NCBI GenBank assembly: GCA_033964015.1
Contig: JAWWUD010000108.1
Coordinates: 62,001 to 126,000, forward strand
Direction: 5' to 3'
Origin: Scolanthus callimorphus
Lineage: Eukaryota; Cnidaria; Anthozoa; Actiniaria; Edwardsiidae
DNA: 64,000 nt
Shown one piece after another: positions 54,501 through 64,000 of this stretch (position 1 is its first letter; each line of letters begins with the position of its first letter). The position numbers and the translations under genes were made by a program. A model generated the notes under the pieces. It was given only the letters and a program-made list of their open reading frames with translations, was not told the origin of the DNA and made no database searches.

Positions 54501-57500
54501 GCGAAGTTTACGTGCTTTAATTATTATAACTTTAAACTCAAACATCATTCAAACATTTATAGGGGCTAAATGCCGATCTACTGCGCTTTTGCCTTCAACA
54601 GTTTGAGATATAAAAGGCTACTTTTGAGCTTTATTTATTTTCTGCCAGGAAAGTGTAACTCGTTGCCGTATTCAAAGATGAGATCAAATTCTTTCGCGAG
54701 TAGCTCCACTTCGAAGCCTTTTGTTATTTCTAAAGAATTTTGTAAAAATCTCAGGCTTTTGTTTACTATTTAACTCAGATAGTTTGATTGACATCCAAGT
54801 TGAGCAGATTTTTAACCAATCACTGAAGCCTGAAGCTAATCAGCGGTGGGCGCACTCAGCCGTGAGCGCAATGTTTTGGTTTTCGCGCCTGAGGGATTTT
54901 GACGCTAGAACAATAGGCATTTTTCCTCATTGAATTTTGGAGTTCCTCTGAATCATCCAATTTTTCTTAATTGGACAGCATGGAGTCCTATTATATATAC
55001 AAAACATGGGGATCCACAGCATATCCAAATTACTTAGAGGGGGGAAGAGGGGGATTTCCTAAGAACGTTTTGCAACGCCGGCAATGCGTCGACGAGTCGA
55101 CAGCTAGCTAGTGGCGAAATTTATTTTTGATGACAAAATATTCTAACAAATGATATAATACCAACTATCAATTTGAGAAGTTACTTTGGGTATATAATGA
55201 GCATTTTGCATGCATACTCAATCGTGAGAAAATGGCAACTATATCCTGCTTAGATAGGAAGCTAAAAGATTTCGTCAAAAACTATCGCCTTTTGTCAACT
55301 TCCTGATCAGGAAATCTTCCTTACCTTGTTTGGAAGGTCTGTAAGGATTCCCTTATCTCTTAGCCTGCTTGCAGGCGGTACTGGGTGTTTTTATCGCGGA
55401 AAACCCCGGAAAACGCGGTCCGTTCGGGCGCCCCTCGTTTTGTCTCGTCCCCGGGACCGCGCGTCTCAAAAATCCAAGATGGCGCCCGATCATCGAACGG
55501 ACCGCGTTTTCCGGGGTTTTCCGCGATAAAAACAACCACTACCTCCTGCAAGCAGGCTACTTATCTCTTAGCGAAAAATACCGCAAAAAAATATTTGTCC
55601 AAACTTGTAGTAGTTGTTCTAGAGTATAGTTTCTTGGACGCCATTTTTGGCTTGCTTTTCTCGGCCAAAGAGCCTGGCGACGAGAGCACAAAAACACAGG
55701 CGGCCCGCACGTGTTCGTAAGCCAACTCACCTTGATTACAGGAGACCCCAGTGTACCCTGGGTAACAGTGACACGTGTATCCGTTAGTAGGTAGCTCTGT
55801 GCATTTGCCATGTAAACAAGTTTTGTTGCTGCACTCCTTGGATTCTGGGTCGAGGTAAAAACAAACAGCAAAGCACTGTCACGCAATCTTGGCAACTGTA
55901 AATCATGTAATGTATGCACAGGTATACCGCAAATCACCATGAGGAAGGAGACGGAGACGTATAAGGACGCTTGCGTTCGCGTAAAAAGCAAACAACAGAG
56001 ACGGAGACGCAAGCGTGAAGGAACCAGAACCGAAGGTTTCCTTAAAGAGGTTTGATCTCTTAGAGCAGATTTCGTATGACTGTGAAAAGTGCCGCGGCAC
56101 GGCGCGGTACTGTCGCGGTGGCGTTACGGAACCTGGCCTGCTGTAGATGGAAAGATATCGCCAATGAAATCACGTAGTCGCGGTACGGTCACGGTCGCGG
56201 CGCGGAACAACTTTGTCAAGTACTTTTCACAGTCATACGAAATCTGCTCTATATCCCATTCACACCATCTGATAAGTTGGGGTTAGGTACCGGAGTCACA
56301 CCGATTGCTCAGTGGAATATACCTATACCTGAGGGAGGGAGGGCGGGGGGAGAATCGACTGGCAATGTTTGAGTTTGTTTACAACTCGAGTTCATAACTA
56401 TAAATGCAGGCCAGCGAGGTGTGGGGGTCCAAAGGCAATCGATATATGATCGGGAAGCGCGACGCCTCGACTTCGCCTGGATTGCATTTAGCACAACAGA
56501 GGCAGGCAATCTACAGTTATCGTGTCATGGCTTCCCTTCACATTCAACGCCAAGAAATCACTTACTTTTTGTATTTACAACGACGGTTGTGTAGCCAAGG
56601 TAATTTGCACCCACGCACGTGTACTGTCCATAGGTATCGGCCGTTGCCATGACGATAGACGTACTATTGGCTAGAACAACCCCGGAGCGAAGCCAGACCA
56701 CTTGCGGAGTAGGAAAACCAATCGCCTGACACGTCAAACGTACAGAATTCCCAAACACCCAACTTGGCGGTGATTTAATCATTATTGGGAAACCTGGGAT
56801 GCCAGATAAAAAACATATCAAGAAAATGATGGCGGCCTACACGAAATGCTTTTCTATAGGATTATTCAAAGCTTCAGGAGGCTAGATTCCGCTAAGAAAA
56901 TAGCACGAAAAAAGCGATATCGCACCAGTCGCGCAGCGACGAGGGCGATATCGTCTTTTTGAGTGCTATTTTCGGTGGAATCTACCGACTGAACGCTTTG
57001 AATATACTTGAATCCTATGATATCTCGTCCTCAATTTACACAAAAAAGAGATATCATAGGATTCTATTCAAAATACACCCTCTGTAACAGACCCACCCCA
57101 CTGGGTTTTCAGAAGAAATTAATTGGGTTAGACACATTTTCGCTGGGGCAGTTCGCGCGCGCGTGTTTACCAGTCTTTTCATATAATGGAGGCACGGACT
57201 CAAACACGCTGGGTACCCAAATTTCGCATTGGGTTAACGGGAAAAAATTGCCCGGGTCAGATTTAAAAAATCGCTGGTTCTTGGGTAGAGGCTAAAAACT
57301 CACGGGGTAGAGCCAAAATTTCTGCTGGGTCGGGTTTCGGTGGGTCTGTTACAGAGGGGTGTCAAAATCTGCAATTTTGACGAACTTTTTGACAATGTAG
57401 GGTAAGAAATAAGCTAGGAAAACGTGTGGACTTCCAAATATGGAAAGTAGAATCTTTAGAGAACTACTTTGATATGCCAAAAGGAATTTACTAACAGTTG

Positions 57501-60500
57501 CAGATGTTCGAGTGACATCTCTTGTCGCCTGGGTTAAGTAAAAAAAAAACACAGGAGGACCGACCGGATACGTAAAAAGAAAAAACACAGGAGGACCGAC
57601 CGGATACGTAAAAAGAAAAAAACACGACAAGACTTTGTTGATATATCTGTTGAGGTAGATAATTACGCTAAAATCCTGTTTGTGAAAACAGTTCTTAACT
57701 TGATTACCTCCCGAAGATAAATTTGATTTCCGTCAGAGAGAATGACTCGAAAGCCTTAAACGTACCTCTAAGTCTGTTAATTTCCTCCGCCGTCAGTGCT
57801 GCTTTCAAGAGATTCAAGTCCATCATGGAGCCTTGAAACTGATGTTCTTGTCGGTGTCCGTTTTCGCCCAGCTCGTAATATGTCCCAGTCGGCGCGTACC
57901 ACGTTATAGTAGGGTTAAATGTCCCCCCACCAGTGGGAACACCATCAACAAAGAATTTGACTTGCCCTGTCTTCTGGTTCCACGTGACGGCCGTGTGACA
58001 CCACTTGTCAATCGGGACCTTTATTCCAGCGCTGAAACCACGCCAACTGCTTGGAGATAAAGAATGGCGACCGAAATGAAGCGTCCGGTCTTTTAGGATT
58101 GTGTACCTACGGAAGAGAAGAACGCAAGATTGAGGTTTTCTGTAAAACGAGTAGTCTACCTCCTTTTTTTCTTCGCGAAATTTTTATTTTCGCGATGTTT
58201 TCTCAGATCATTTCGTGGGTCTTTAATTTCGCGATCGGACCGAAAAATTGCATCTGCAGGCACTTGAATTTATTCCAAGAATTGATAATGTTGGATCTAT
58301 TTTTGTGTCTTACGGCAACAATTCTGCCAATCAAAGTTGTGCACGGTGCCAAGAAACCATCAGCAGGAGCCTCAATCAAGTATTGGTGGGCATCCAAGGC
58401 ACATGAGTAGATTAATCTATTTTTAGATTGTAGATTTTGATTCTTGTCTATTCACATGCACCTGTTGCTTGTAGCCTATGAGGTGAGGCCCTGTTGCTAT
58501 TATGAGAGGTTGTCCTGTGCAAGCCAGAGCAAGATAGCTGCCATTATCTGCTGGTAGGCCTTGTCCTGAATTAGGGCATCCCCTCAAGCCTTGTCTGGAA
58601 TTAGGGCAACCCCTTCCAATGTCCAAAACTCCCTTAGACCTACTGGGCTACCTGTGTGCCATGTGAGATCCAGTTAGACGAACTTTACCGGATGACCCTC
58701 TTTTCGCACTTTGGTTCCCCGGATGACCCCCTTTTCGCACTTTGGTTCCCCGGATGACCCCCTTTTCGCACTTTGGTTCCCCGGATGACCCCCTTTTCGC
58801 ACTTTTGGTTCCCCGGATGACCCCCTTTTCGCACTTTGGTTCCCAAGTCTCTACGCAGGATAGACCATTGTAACACTGCCAGCTCACTCAAAGCCCCAAC
58901 TGTAGCTTTTCGGCATTTCGGCTTTTTCAGGACCAAATTGAGACCCATTTGAGCTAAATGCCTTTGACGAAATGAGGCTAGTTAGCACAAGATTGTGTTT
59001 CTCCCTCGCACAGGAGAAACACAATCTTACCAGAAATTCCATGGATGGTACCAGTCACTAAAGACGACTTGATGTCGAGTAGGGCTGTATTTTGATTTGA
59101 CCCACACAGCAATCGTAAAGCTGATCCCTCGTATGTCTACTTTGGGTACTTTAGCACGGCAGTCCTTCGACTTGTTGAAGTTTAACGCTTTGCTGCCAGG
59201 GTAACGACCCTCAACATAAGTGGGGCCTCCCTCCAATCTATCAAGAAACATGAAATAAGTCAACACAATCATGACGTTCATTGGGCGCAAAAAATATCCA
59301 ATTTCAGTTGAAATTCTAACTTGTCCAATCTCAATCCCTGCATTTAGAATTCGTAACTTAAAGTCATTAATAGAGCGAATTTCACATGACTGTTGTGAAA
59401 CCAATCCCAAAGTGATTACACAAATTCTGAATAAAAAAAATACATATAGTAAGTACAAAGTAATTGCGAATTCACTTACGACAGTCATCTGAGATCCGCT
59501 CTAATACATCAAGCTCAAAGAAAGAAAATCATAAGAACGAAGGAGTTTGGGATACATGGCCTGAATTAACATAGTTGGACCTCTGACCAAATTCCCGGAA
59601 TCTTTGGACAAATAGAAAGCGCCTATTATTACTGGCCTCTGACCGCTAACCGTCCGTCGCTGAAAACGAATAGTTCGAGGATTCTAGAGACGGGGAATAC
59701 AAGTTTAACACTCACCGAACATCCGGGTCTTTTCCGTCGAGCATCCATCTTTTAATTGAATTAGGAGCTAATGACGAATAAAACAAAATGAGAAGAAAAG
59801 ACAATGAGCTAAGAAGAGCAAATAATTGAGACAAGAATGTGTTAATTCGGTCCGTTTGCTCGAAAGTGGTTTAAATTAGCACTAATCACGGATTCATTAC
59901 CATGGTGACTTGATGGAGTTAAGTTTTAAAATTCAGTTTATTTTCCAAACTAAAATGTGGTTTAACCTTAACAAACGTTTGAACAACCCACGCCTACGCA
60001 CAAACAAGAGACCATTAGACACCTGTGGCTAAACTTACCAAGCTCACATGTAACACCAGTGTAATTTCCTGGGCATGCGCATTCATATCCTCCCGCTACA
60101 TCGCGACACGTGCCGCCATTGAGACAGGGATACCAACTGCACTTGCTGCCTGAGGAATAAGATTTTTATAACGCGAAATAAATGTGTATAGTGGACTAGC
60201 ACGTGTGTAGTGGACTAGCCAAGATCGGGAAGCCATTCAAATGCGCGCGCAAAACCGGTTCATAACCGGTTTGCAACGGTGTAATACGGCTTTTGGCGTG
60301 TACGCCGATATTCACGTCTATTATCCAATGATGGATTCTACACTACTCACGTAGTTCGCAGTTCCTCCCGGTGTAGTGCGGGGTACAGGTACAGTTATAA
60401 CCGTTCACCATGTCCAGGCATGTCCCTCCATTCCGGCATGGATTGCTATCACACTCGTTTATTTCTGAAGAAAGTAAAACAGGTAGAGTGAGTGGAGATC

Positions 60501-63500
60501 CTTATAGAGCAGTTTCAGGTGAGCGTGGAAAATTATTTGTATGTGTTTACTTTGCATTCTCATAGGTCCCTCATTTCTATGAACCAACGCTATTTTGAAC
60601 TAAACATGCTAAGGGCAGCTGTGTTGTTGTCATCACGCGAAAGTGATTCTACGGCTTATCTCTGGTGTAATAGCCTGTGAGTGCGCACGAACTGCGTCAC
60701 AAAGCTTCCTTTGTTTGGTAGAACGAATCAGGATGAAATAAGAAATGAACACAAATGTGTCCTCTGGGAATGGTTATTACACCGGAGTTAACCCGATTCT
60801 ACTTGGCTTGGCTTACAAAGAAACCCGTAACGTGCTCATCGCGTGGTAATGGTTTTACTTGTGATTGGCTGAGAGGGAAGCCATTCAACAGCAACTTGTA
60901 TTTTCTCTCGTTTATGATTGGCTAAGTTGGTCTTACAGCAGTTAGTGGAGATTTGCTCTAATGGAATATATTATTTCACGATCTACCAAATTGTGCTAAG
61001 GTGAGCCCTTGTTTTGCATTGCGTATCTTTTCTGCGAGTTGTTTCTTGAAAAACAAAACGACGCGCAAGAAATGCGCACAGGATTTATTTTTGAATTGTT
61101 ACAGTAACTTCGTCAACTCACTGCTATACAAAAGTTGCCAAGTGTAAGTTGCGCGAAAAGTTGTCTTATGTGCCACATGATTTTGTAGTGTGTTGTGTTT
61201 GTTGTGAGTTTTCCGAGAGGAGAACACAAAGTGTTGGAAATTTATGGAATTTAAAAAGTGGTTATTTTCCACTTTTTTGAGGAGGCTATATAAAATCTGA
61301 AAGCTAGAGTTACCTGTCTCGCAGTTGCGTCCCGTGAATCCCGCGGGACAAAGGCAGGAGTAACCTGTGAACAGGTCCGTGCAGATGTGTCCCGTCTCGC
61401 AAGGATATGGCTCGCACTCGTTCGATTCTGGAAGAAAATGTGGCACAAACTGATTCAAGGAACAGCTAAGGAATTCTCCTCTCCCCACTAGTGTTTTTGT
61501 TCCGATGTGCAAATATCAGGTTCATTCCCATTTATACACATTGCTTCGTTATTATTGAACATGTATTTTAATAAGCGCGCGCTTCACGCAAGAATTCAGT
61601 AGGCCCCCAAATTTGGTAATGAGGATGTACGATGCAGTCCTTCAGTTCATAGCAATCATAGCACAGATCCTTCAATCACTTCTTCCAGAAGCTGCACTTT
61701 TTAGGTCTACAGATTAGTCCCTTGATTAGAGAATAAAAGAAAGGGTTGGTGGAAAACTTAGGAGCACATCAACACTCTTGAAAATGGACTCTTGATTTCA
61801 ACAAATACCTACTTTTCGCCCAAACACTCAGTTGTATTCGCCCAACAACATTTGACGCCACGCATGCGTATCTTACACCATAGGTGGTGACCTTGACCTT
61901 AGCAGATGACGACTGGTTGACTAGCACCTCCCCTGAGAGTATCCACGCAACATCGGGCACAGGAAGCCCGGTCGCTTGACACGTGACTCTGTCTCCCTGG
62001 TAAACTATTGTGCTGTTCTCATATTCCATGACAAACTTTGGGTAGCCTGTGGAATATGGGTTTTCATCGATTAGCTTGGTTCACAGAACAAATATGGAAT
62101 ACAATTGTTAGAACACCTATTAAGTGGTCTACTCTTTGCTGTGATGGAATACAAAGCGGCCAAATAACGCGACCGATAGACAAGGAGGACTTAACGGGCT
62201 GCAGGAGATTGCGAAAATGGAGAGGAGATGAGCTAGGGAGCTCTGGGTACGAGAATGGACGCAAATAGAGCAGATTTCAGATGACCATCGTGAAAGTAAA
62301 CGCAATTGTGCAATCACTAGCCAATCAGAAACAAGAGTAATTACAACTTACTGCTGAATGGTTTCCAGCCCAGCCAATCAGGAGCCGAACCAGTTGGCTA
62401 GTAATTCCTTGCTTGTAATTAGTTCGCAATTTGATTGGTTGATAGAAATAAGCAGCCAATGAGAAAGCAAACCAATTGCAAACACGACGGTCATCTGAAT
62501 CCGCTCTAGTTGTCGCAGCCAAAGTTACATCAAACGTATTTCTACCAACGTGCTGTAGGCTGTGGTAGTGTTGTTTTGCTGTAGGAGCCGAGTTATGGGA
62601 ACGAGTTGCCGGCTAAGCATTCCTCACAGCATCCTTAATGGGGGAAGGAAGACGAGAACCCCCTCTCCCTCACACGAGGTTCATTTTCCTTTCCCTCCTT
62701 TCACCTCCATTTGATACCACCTACCTCGCAACGTGTTAAGCTCCTGAGATGCAATCGCGCCATTAATGAAATATAAATCCATAATAGAACCATTAAACTG
62801 GGCGTTAGTCCAGTGGCCGTCCTCTCCAATCTCAAATGTAGTTTTGCGCGGGGCGTCGAACCAAGTCATTTTAGGGTCAAACGTGTTGTTTGCTACTTGT
62901 TCGCCGTTCATGTAAAGTCTCACTGCACCATTGGGTTTGTCCCAAGCGACCGCTACGTGAGTCCAAATGTCACCTGTCATGAAAAAAAATTGCATTGGTT
63001 GCCTGTGTTTTTTTCCAATCTTTTTCCAATTTGGTTTGTTCTTAACCGTTAACCACCTCCCACATCTGTGCTAAGGATTTTTTCTCTGCTCTAGGATCGT
63101 GCCTCCGACCGCCCTTGGTTTGTCGTGATCATGAATGAGAGAGAGTTGCCCCAGGGTAGTCCATTCAGAGAGGCTTTAGCCTTCCTGCTGTCAACAGGAG
63201 CCACAAGGAGCTCAGAGAAGATGCAAGGAGCTCATATCAACAGGACTCTCCATCTCTCCATTAGGTCTTAGTAGAAGAGTCTATTCTTATAATATGGATT
63301 TTCAATTTAAACTAAAATGGAGACTCCTGTTGATGGGCTCCCTGTGCTTCAGGCGCCCACCAATAGGTGATGGAGACTCCTGTTGATGGGCTCCCTGTGC
63401 TTCGGGCACCCACCACTAGGTGATGGAGACTCATGGCGATCGGACTCCTGGAGATGTTTTCCCCTTACCTGGTATCAGCTTGGGCGTCTTGGACACTACT

Positions 63501-64000
63501 CCGAGCCACTTGCCTGAAGCCGACTCGTGCCGAGAGAAGCTGACCTCGCGATTCCATCCTACCGAGAAGACGAACTGCCACGGCCAGTACCAGTCTCCTA
63601 TTATCGCTTGGTACTTTCCTGGCGTGACGCGTGACTTTACCCAACACGCAATCGTGAAGCTCTTGCGTGACAAGTAGATTTTTGGCACACGTGCAAAGGA
63701 GTTGGCTGTCTTGTTGAAGAAAATGGCCTTGCTACCAGGATAGCGTCCAGGTCCAAAAAGAGGCCCACCATTGAGGCTGTAGAAAATAATACGAACTTGA
63801 GAGGTCGGCAGAAACCTTGCAGCAGTCACGAAAGCCACGGGTTTCGATATAGTTGCAGCGGTCGCAGAATAACGCAGCTGCGAGGTCGGCTGGAAATATA
63901 TGGAAGCCGCGCTCTAGAGTAAGAATCTGGTTTTAATGTTGCGTCAGAAAAGTGTTTTTTTTAGGAACATTGATTGTTTGTTTGCTTGGTTAGTTTCCCG
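51127..64000 (-). CDS. Large extracellular mosaic protein: LamG-Ig-EGF3-LamG-Ig-EGF2-C-type lectin, 5' end off the right edge
   Basis: Thirteen exons (63469-63776, 62725-62973, 61813-62046, 61314-61427, 60351-60464, 60039-60149, 59716-59767, 59031-59237, 57766-58106, 56566-56793, 55731-55844, 52565-52675, 51127-51512). All GT-AG, mostly phase-1 symmetrical, as in shuffled modular proteins; about 856 codons here. Order: LamG/ConA-like, Ig, three EGF, LamG, Ig, two EGF, C-type lectin, stop. The repeated LamG-Ig-EGF order and matching junctions show an internal duplication. No transmembrane segment follows the lectin, so it is probably secreted, or anchored by an unseen N-terminal part. Likely extracellular matrix or recognition. 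No specific name can be given. Confidence 0.88.
52330..52556. mobile_element. MITE, gagctctgggtac family
   Basis: Left block gtcagagcagaacctcgtctc.., right block gtcggggagctctgggtacga, with ccagagcctc repeats inverted. It sits 8 bases from an EGF exon. Confidence 0.45.
52565..52675 (-). CDS. Mosaic protein: EGF domain 5 (calcium-binding type)
   Basis: [20 protein letters not shown].. [14 protein letters not shown]. The donor GTAAGA at 52564 lies right beside a MITE (about 52330-52556). Confidence 0.87.
52869..54992. mobile_element. 2.1-kb non-autonomous DNA transposon
   Basis: Inverted ends of about 65 bp: taacaggactccatgcttgt.. ccaattaag and cttaattgg.. agcatggagtcctatta. No convincing coding sequence between. 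It lies in the intron between EGF domains 4 and 5. Confidence 0.6.
55361..55559. mobile_element. Fold-back element, tagcctgcttgcagg ends
   Basis: Arms tagcctgcttgcagg, tttttatcgcggaaaaccc and cgcggtccgttcg are each paired on the other side. A related but diverged hairpin is at about 30383-30521. Confidence 0.65.
55731..55844 (-). CDS. Mosaic protein: EGF domain 4
   Basis: [20 protein letters not shown].. [15 protein letters not shown], six cysteines. Confidence 0.86.
56063..56249. mobile_element. Mariner-type MITE, gagcagatttcgtatgac ends
   Basis: Inverted gagcagatttcgtatgactg and its complement, flanked by TA on both sides. Confidence 0.65.
56566..56793 (-). CDS. Mosaic protein: second Ig domain
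   Basis: [20 protein letters not shown].. [14 protein letters not shown]; same intron phase and layout as the first Ig. Confidence 0.88.
56853..57067. mobile_element. Dispersed repeat, ctataggattattcaaagc family, copy 2
   Basis: Companion of 35082-35294; same length and order of landmarks. Confidence 0.7.
57549..57626. repeat. Two-copy 37-bp tandem repeat
   Basis: Unit acacaggaggaccgaccgga..tacgtaaaaag repeated once. Confidence 0.7.
57766..58106 (-). CDS. Mosaic protein: second LamG domain, C-terminal half
   Basis: [57 protein letters not shown]. Parallels 62725-62973 but also holds sequence that the first copy has in its upstream exon, so intron positions differ between the copies. Confidence 0.86.
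58688..58844. repeat. 31-bp minisatellite, five copies
   Basis: Unit ccggatgacccccttttcgc..actttggttcc. It generates open frames that are not genes. Intronic in the mosaic gene. Confidence 0.85.
59031..59237 (-). CDS. Mosaic protein: second LamG domain, N-terminal half
   Basis: [50 protein letters not shown]. Closely parallels 63469-63776. Confidence 0.85.
59716..59767 (-). CDS. Mosaic protein: 17-codon linker exon before the second LamG
   Basis: [17 protein letters not shown].., phase 1 in and phase 2 out, which restores the phase needed by the LamG exon at 59237. Small exon, supported by phase on both sides. Confidence 0.68.
60039..60149 (-). CDS. Mosaic protein: EGF domain 3
   Basis: [20 protein letters not shown].. 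[13 protein letters not shown], six cysteines. Confidence 0.86.
60351..60464 (-). CDS. Mosaic protein: EGF domain 2 (calcium-binding type)
   Basis: [20 protein letters not shown].. [15 protein letters not shown]. The D/E-I-N-E-C start and following residues fit calcium-binding EGF. Confidence 0.88.
60507..60958. mobile_element. Mariner-type MITE, gagcagtttcaggtga end
   Basis: Left gagcagtttcaggtgagcg; right ggagatttgctc; TA on both sides. Related to 56063-56249 and 62278-62506; the pairing is imperfect. Confidence 0.4.
61314..61427 (-). CDS. Mosaic protein: EGF domain 1
   Basis: [17 protein letters not shown].. [15 protein letters not shown]: six cysteines in EGF spacing, one phase 1-1 exon. 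Starts with K-S-N-E-C, like the EGF at 55731. Confidence 0.88.
61813..62046 (-). CDS. Mosaic protein: first Ig domain
   Basis: One exon, phase 1-1. Cysteines in [17 protein letters not shown] and VRYACVASN, with Trp between, fit an I-set Ig fold. Confidence 0.87.
62278..62506. mobile_element. Mariner-type MITE, gagcagatttcagatgacc ends
   Basis: gagcagatttcagatgacca and tcatctgaatccgctc are inverted, with TA on both sides. A solo end of this family is at about 59482-59503. Confidence 0.6.
62725..62973 (-). CDS. Mosaic protein: first LamG domain, C-terminal half
   Basis: [34 protein letters not shown], then [16 protein letters not shown]-x-H-V-A-V-x-W is the hallmark of LamG-like jellyrolls. 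Phase 1 at both ends. Confidence 0.87.
63317..63434. repeat. 53-bp tandem repeat, about 2.3 copies
   Basis: Unit atggagactcctgttgatgg.. starts at 63317, 63370 and 63423. Confidence 0.75.
63469..63776 (-). CDS. Mosaic protein: first LamG domain, N-terminal half
   Basis: [20 protein letters not shown] begins the jellyroll, then [15 protein letters not shown] and [14 protein letters not shown]. Parallel to exon 59031-59237. Confidence 0.85.

Noticed and set aside
58648..58948. Open frames with repeated [21 protein letters not shown] peptides
   Set aside because: They translate a 31-bp minisatellite in an intron.

Overview
The window is animal genomic DNA, most likely from an anthozoan cnidarian and probably a stony coral. 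Evidence: intron-rich metazoan genes (CEP135, ALKBH8, caveolin, HIU hydrolase, a cadherin, a LamG/Ig/EGF/C-type-lectin mosaic), AT-rich introns with GT-AG junctions, and very dense non-autonomous DNA transposons. No prokaryotic gene order, rRNA or tRNA was recognised. The species assignment is inference.

Layout. 1-25183 (minus): the N-terminal half of CEP135 in ten exons, running off the left edge. Its 17-kb intron (1628-18607) holds two things: a complete 11.58-kb Mutator-like (MULE) transposon at 2992-14571, and a host-type C2H2 zinc-finger gene on the opposite strand (15182-17482) whose first recognised exon encodes a WW-like domain. 26214-28191 (plus): a two-exon caveolin, divergent from CEP135. 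28192-33912: repeats only. 33913-34901 (minus): two exons of 5-hydroxyisourate hydrolase, last exon not found. 36481-39334 (minus): a KIAA1958/QRICH1-type gene with a Crypton-derived DUF3504 domain. 41675-45490 (plus): a complete six-exon ALKBH8. 46266-47267 (minus): a single N-terminal cadherin exon whose continuation was not found. 47268-51126: repeats and a LINE 3' end. 51127 to beyond 64000 (minus): 13 exons of a large extracellular mosaic protein ending in a C-type lectin domain.

The main discovery is the MULE. It has a perfect 10-bp target-site duplication, about 260-bp terminal inverted repeats carrying 14-bp iterons, and one spliced nine-exon gene. That gene encodes, in order, an OTU cysteine protease with its motifs intact, a 12-residue coding minisatellite, a series of acidic SUMO-interaction-like motifs (two of them on duplicated exons), a DD(C2H)E MULE transposase, a SWIM zinc finger and a second Cys-rich zinc module. 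It looks like a transposon that carries its own ubiquitin/SUMO-interface machinery.

Six reading-frame breaks (one in CEP135, three in the MULE, two in the DUF3504 gene) are each explained by one missing base. This points to assembly error or very recent decay, and it would mislead automatic annotation.
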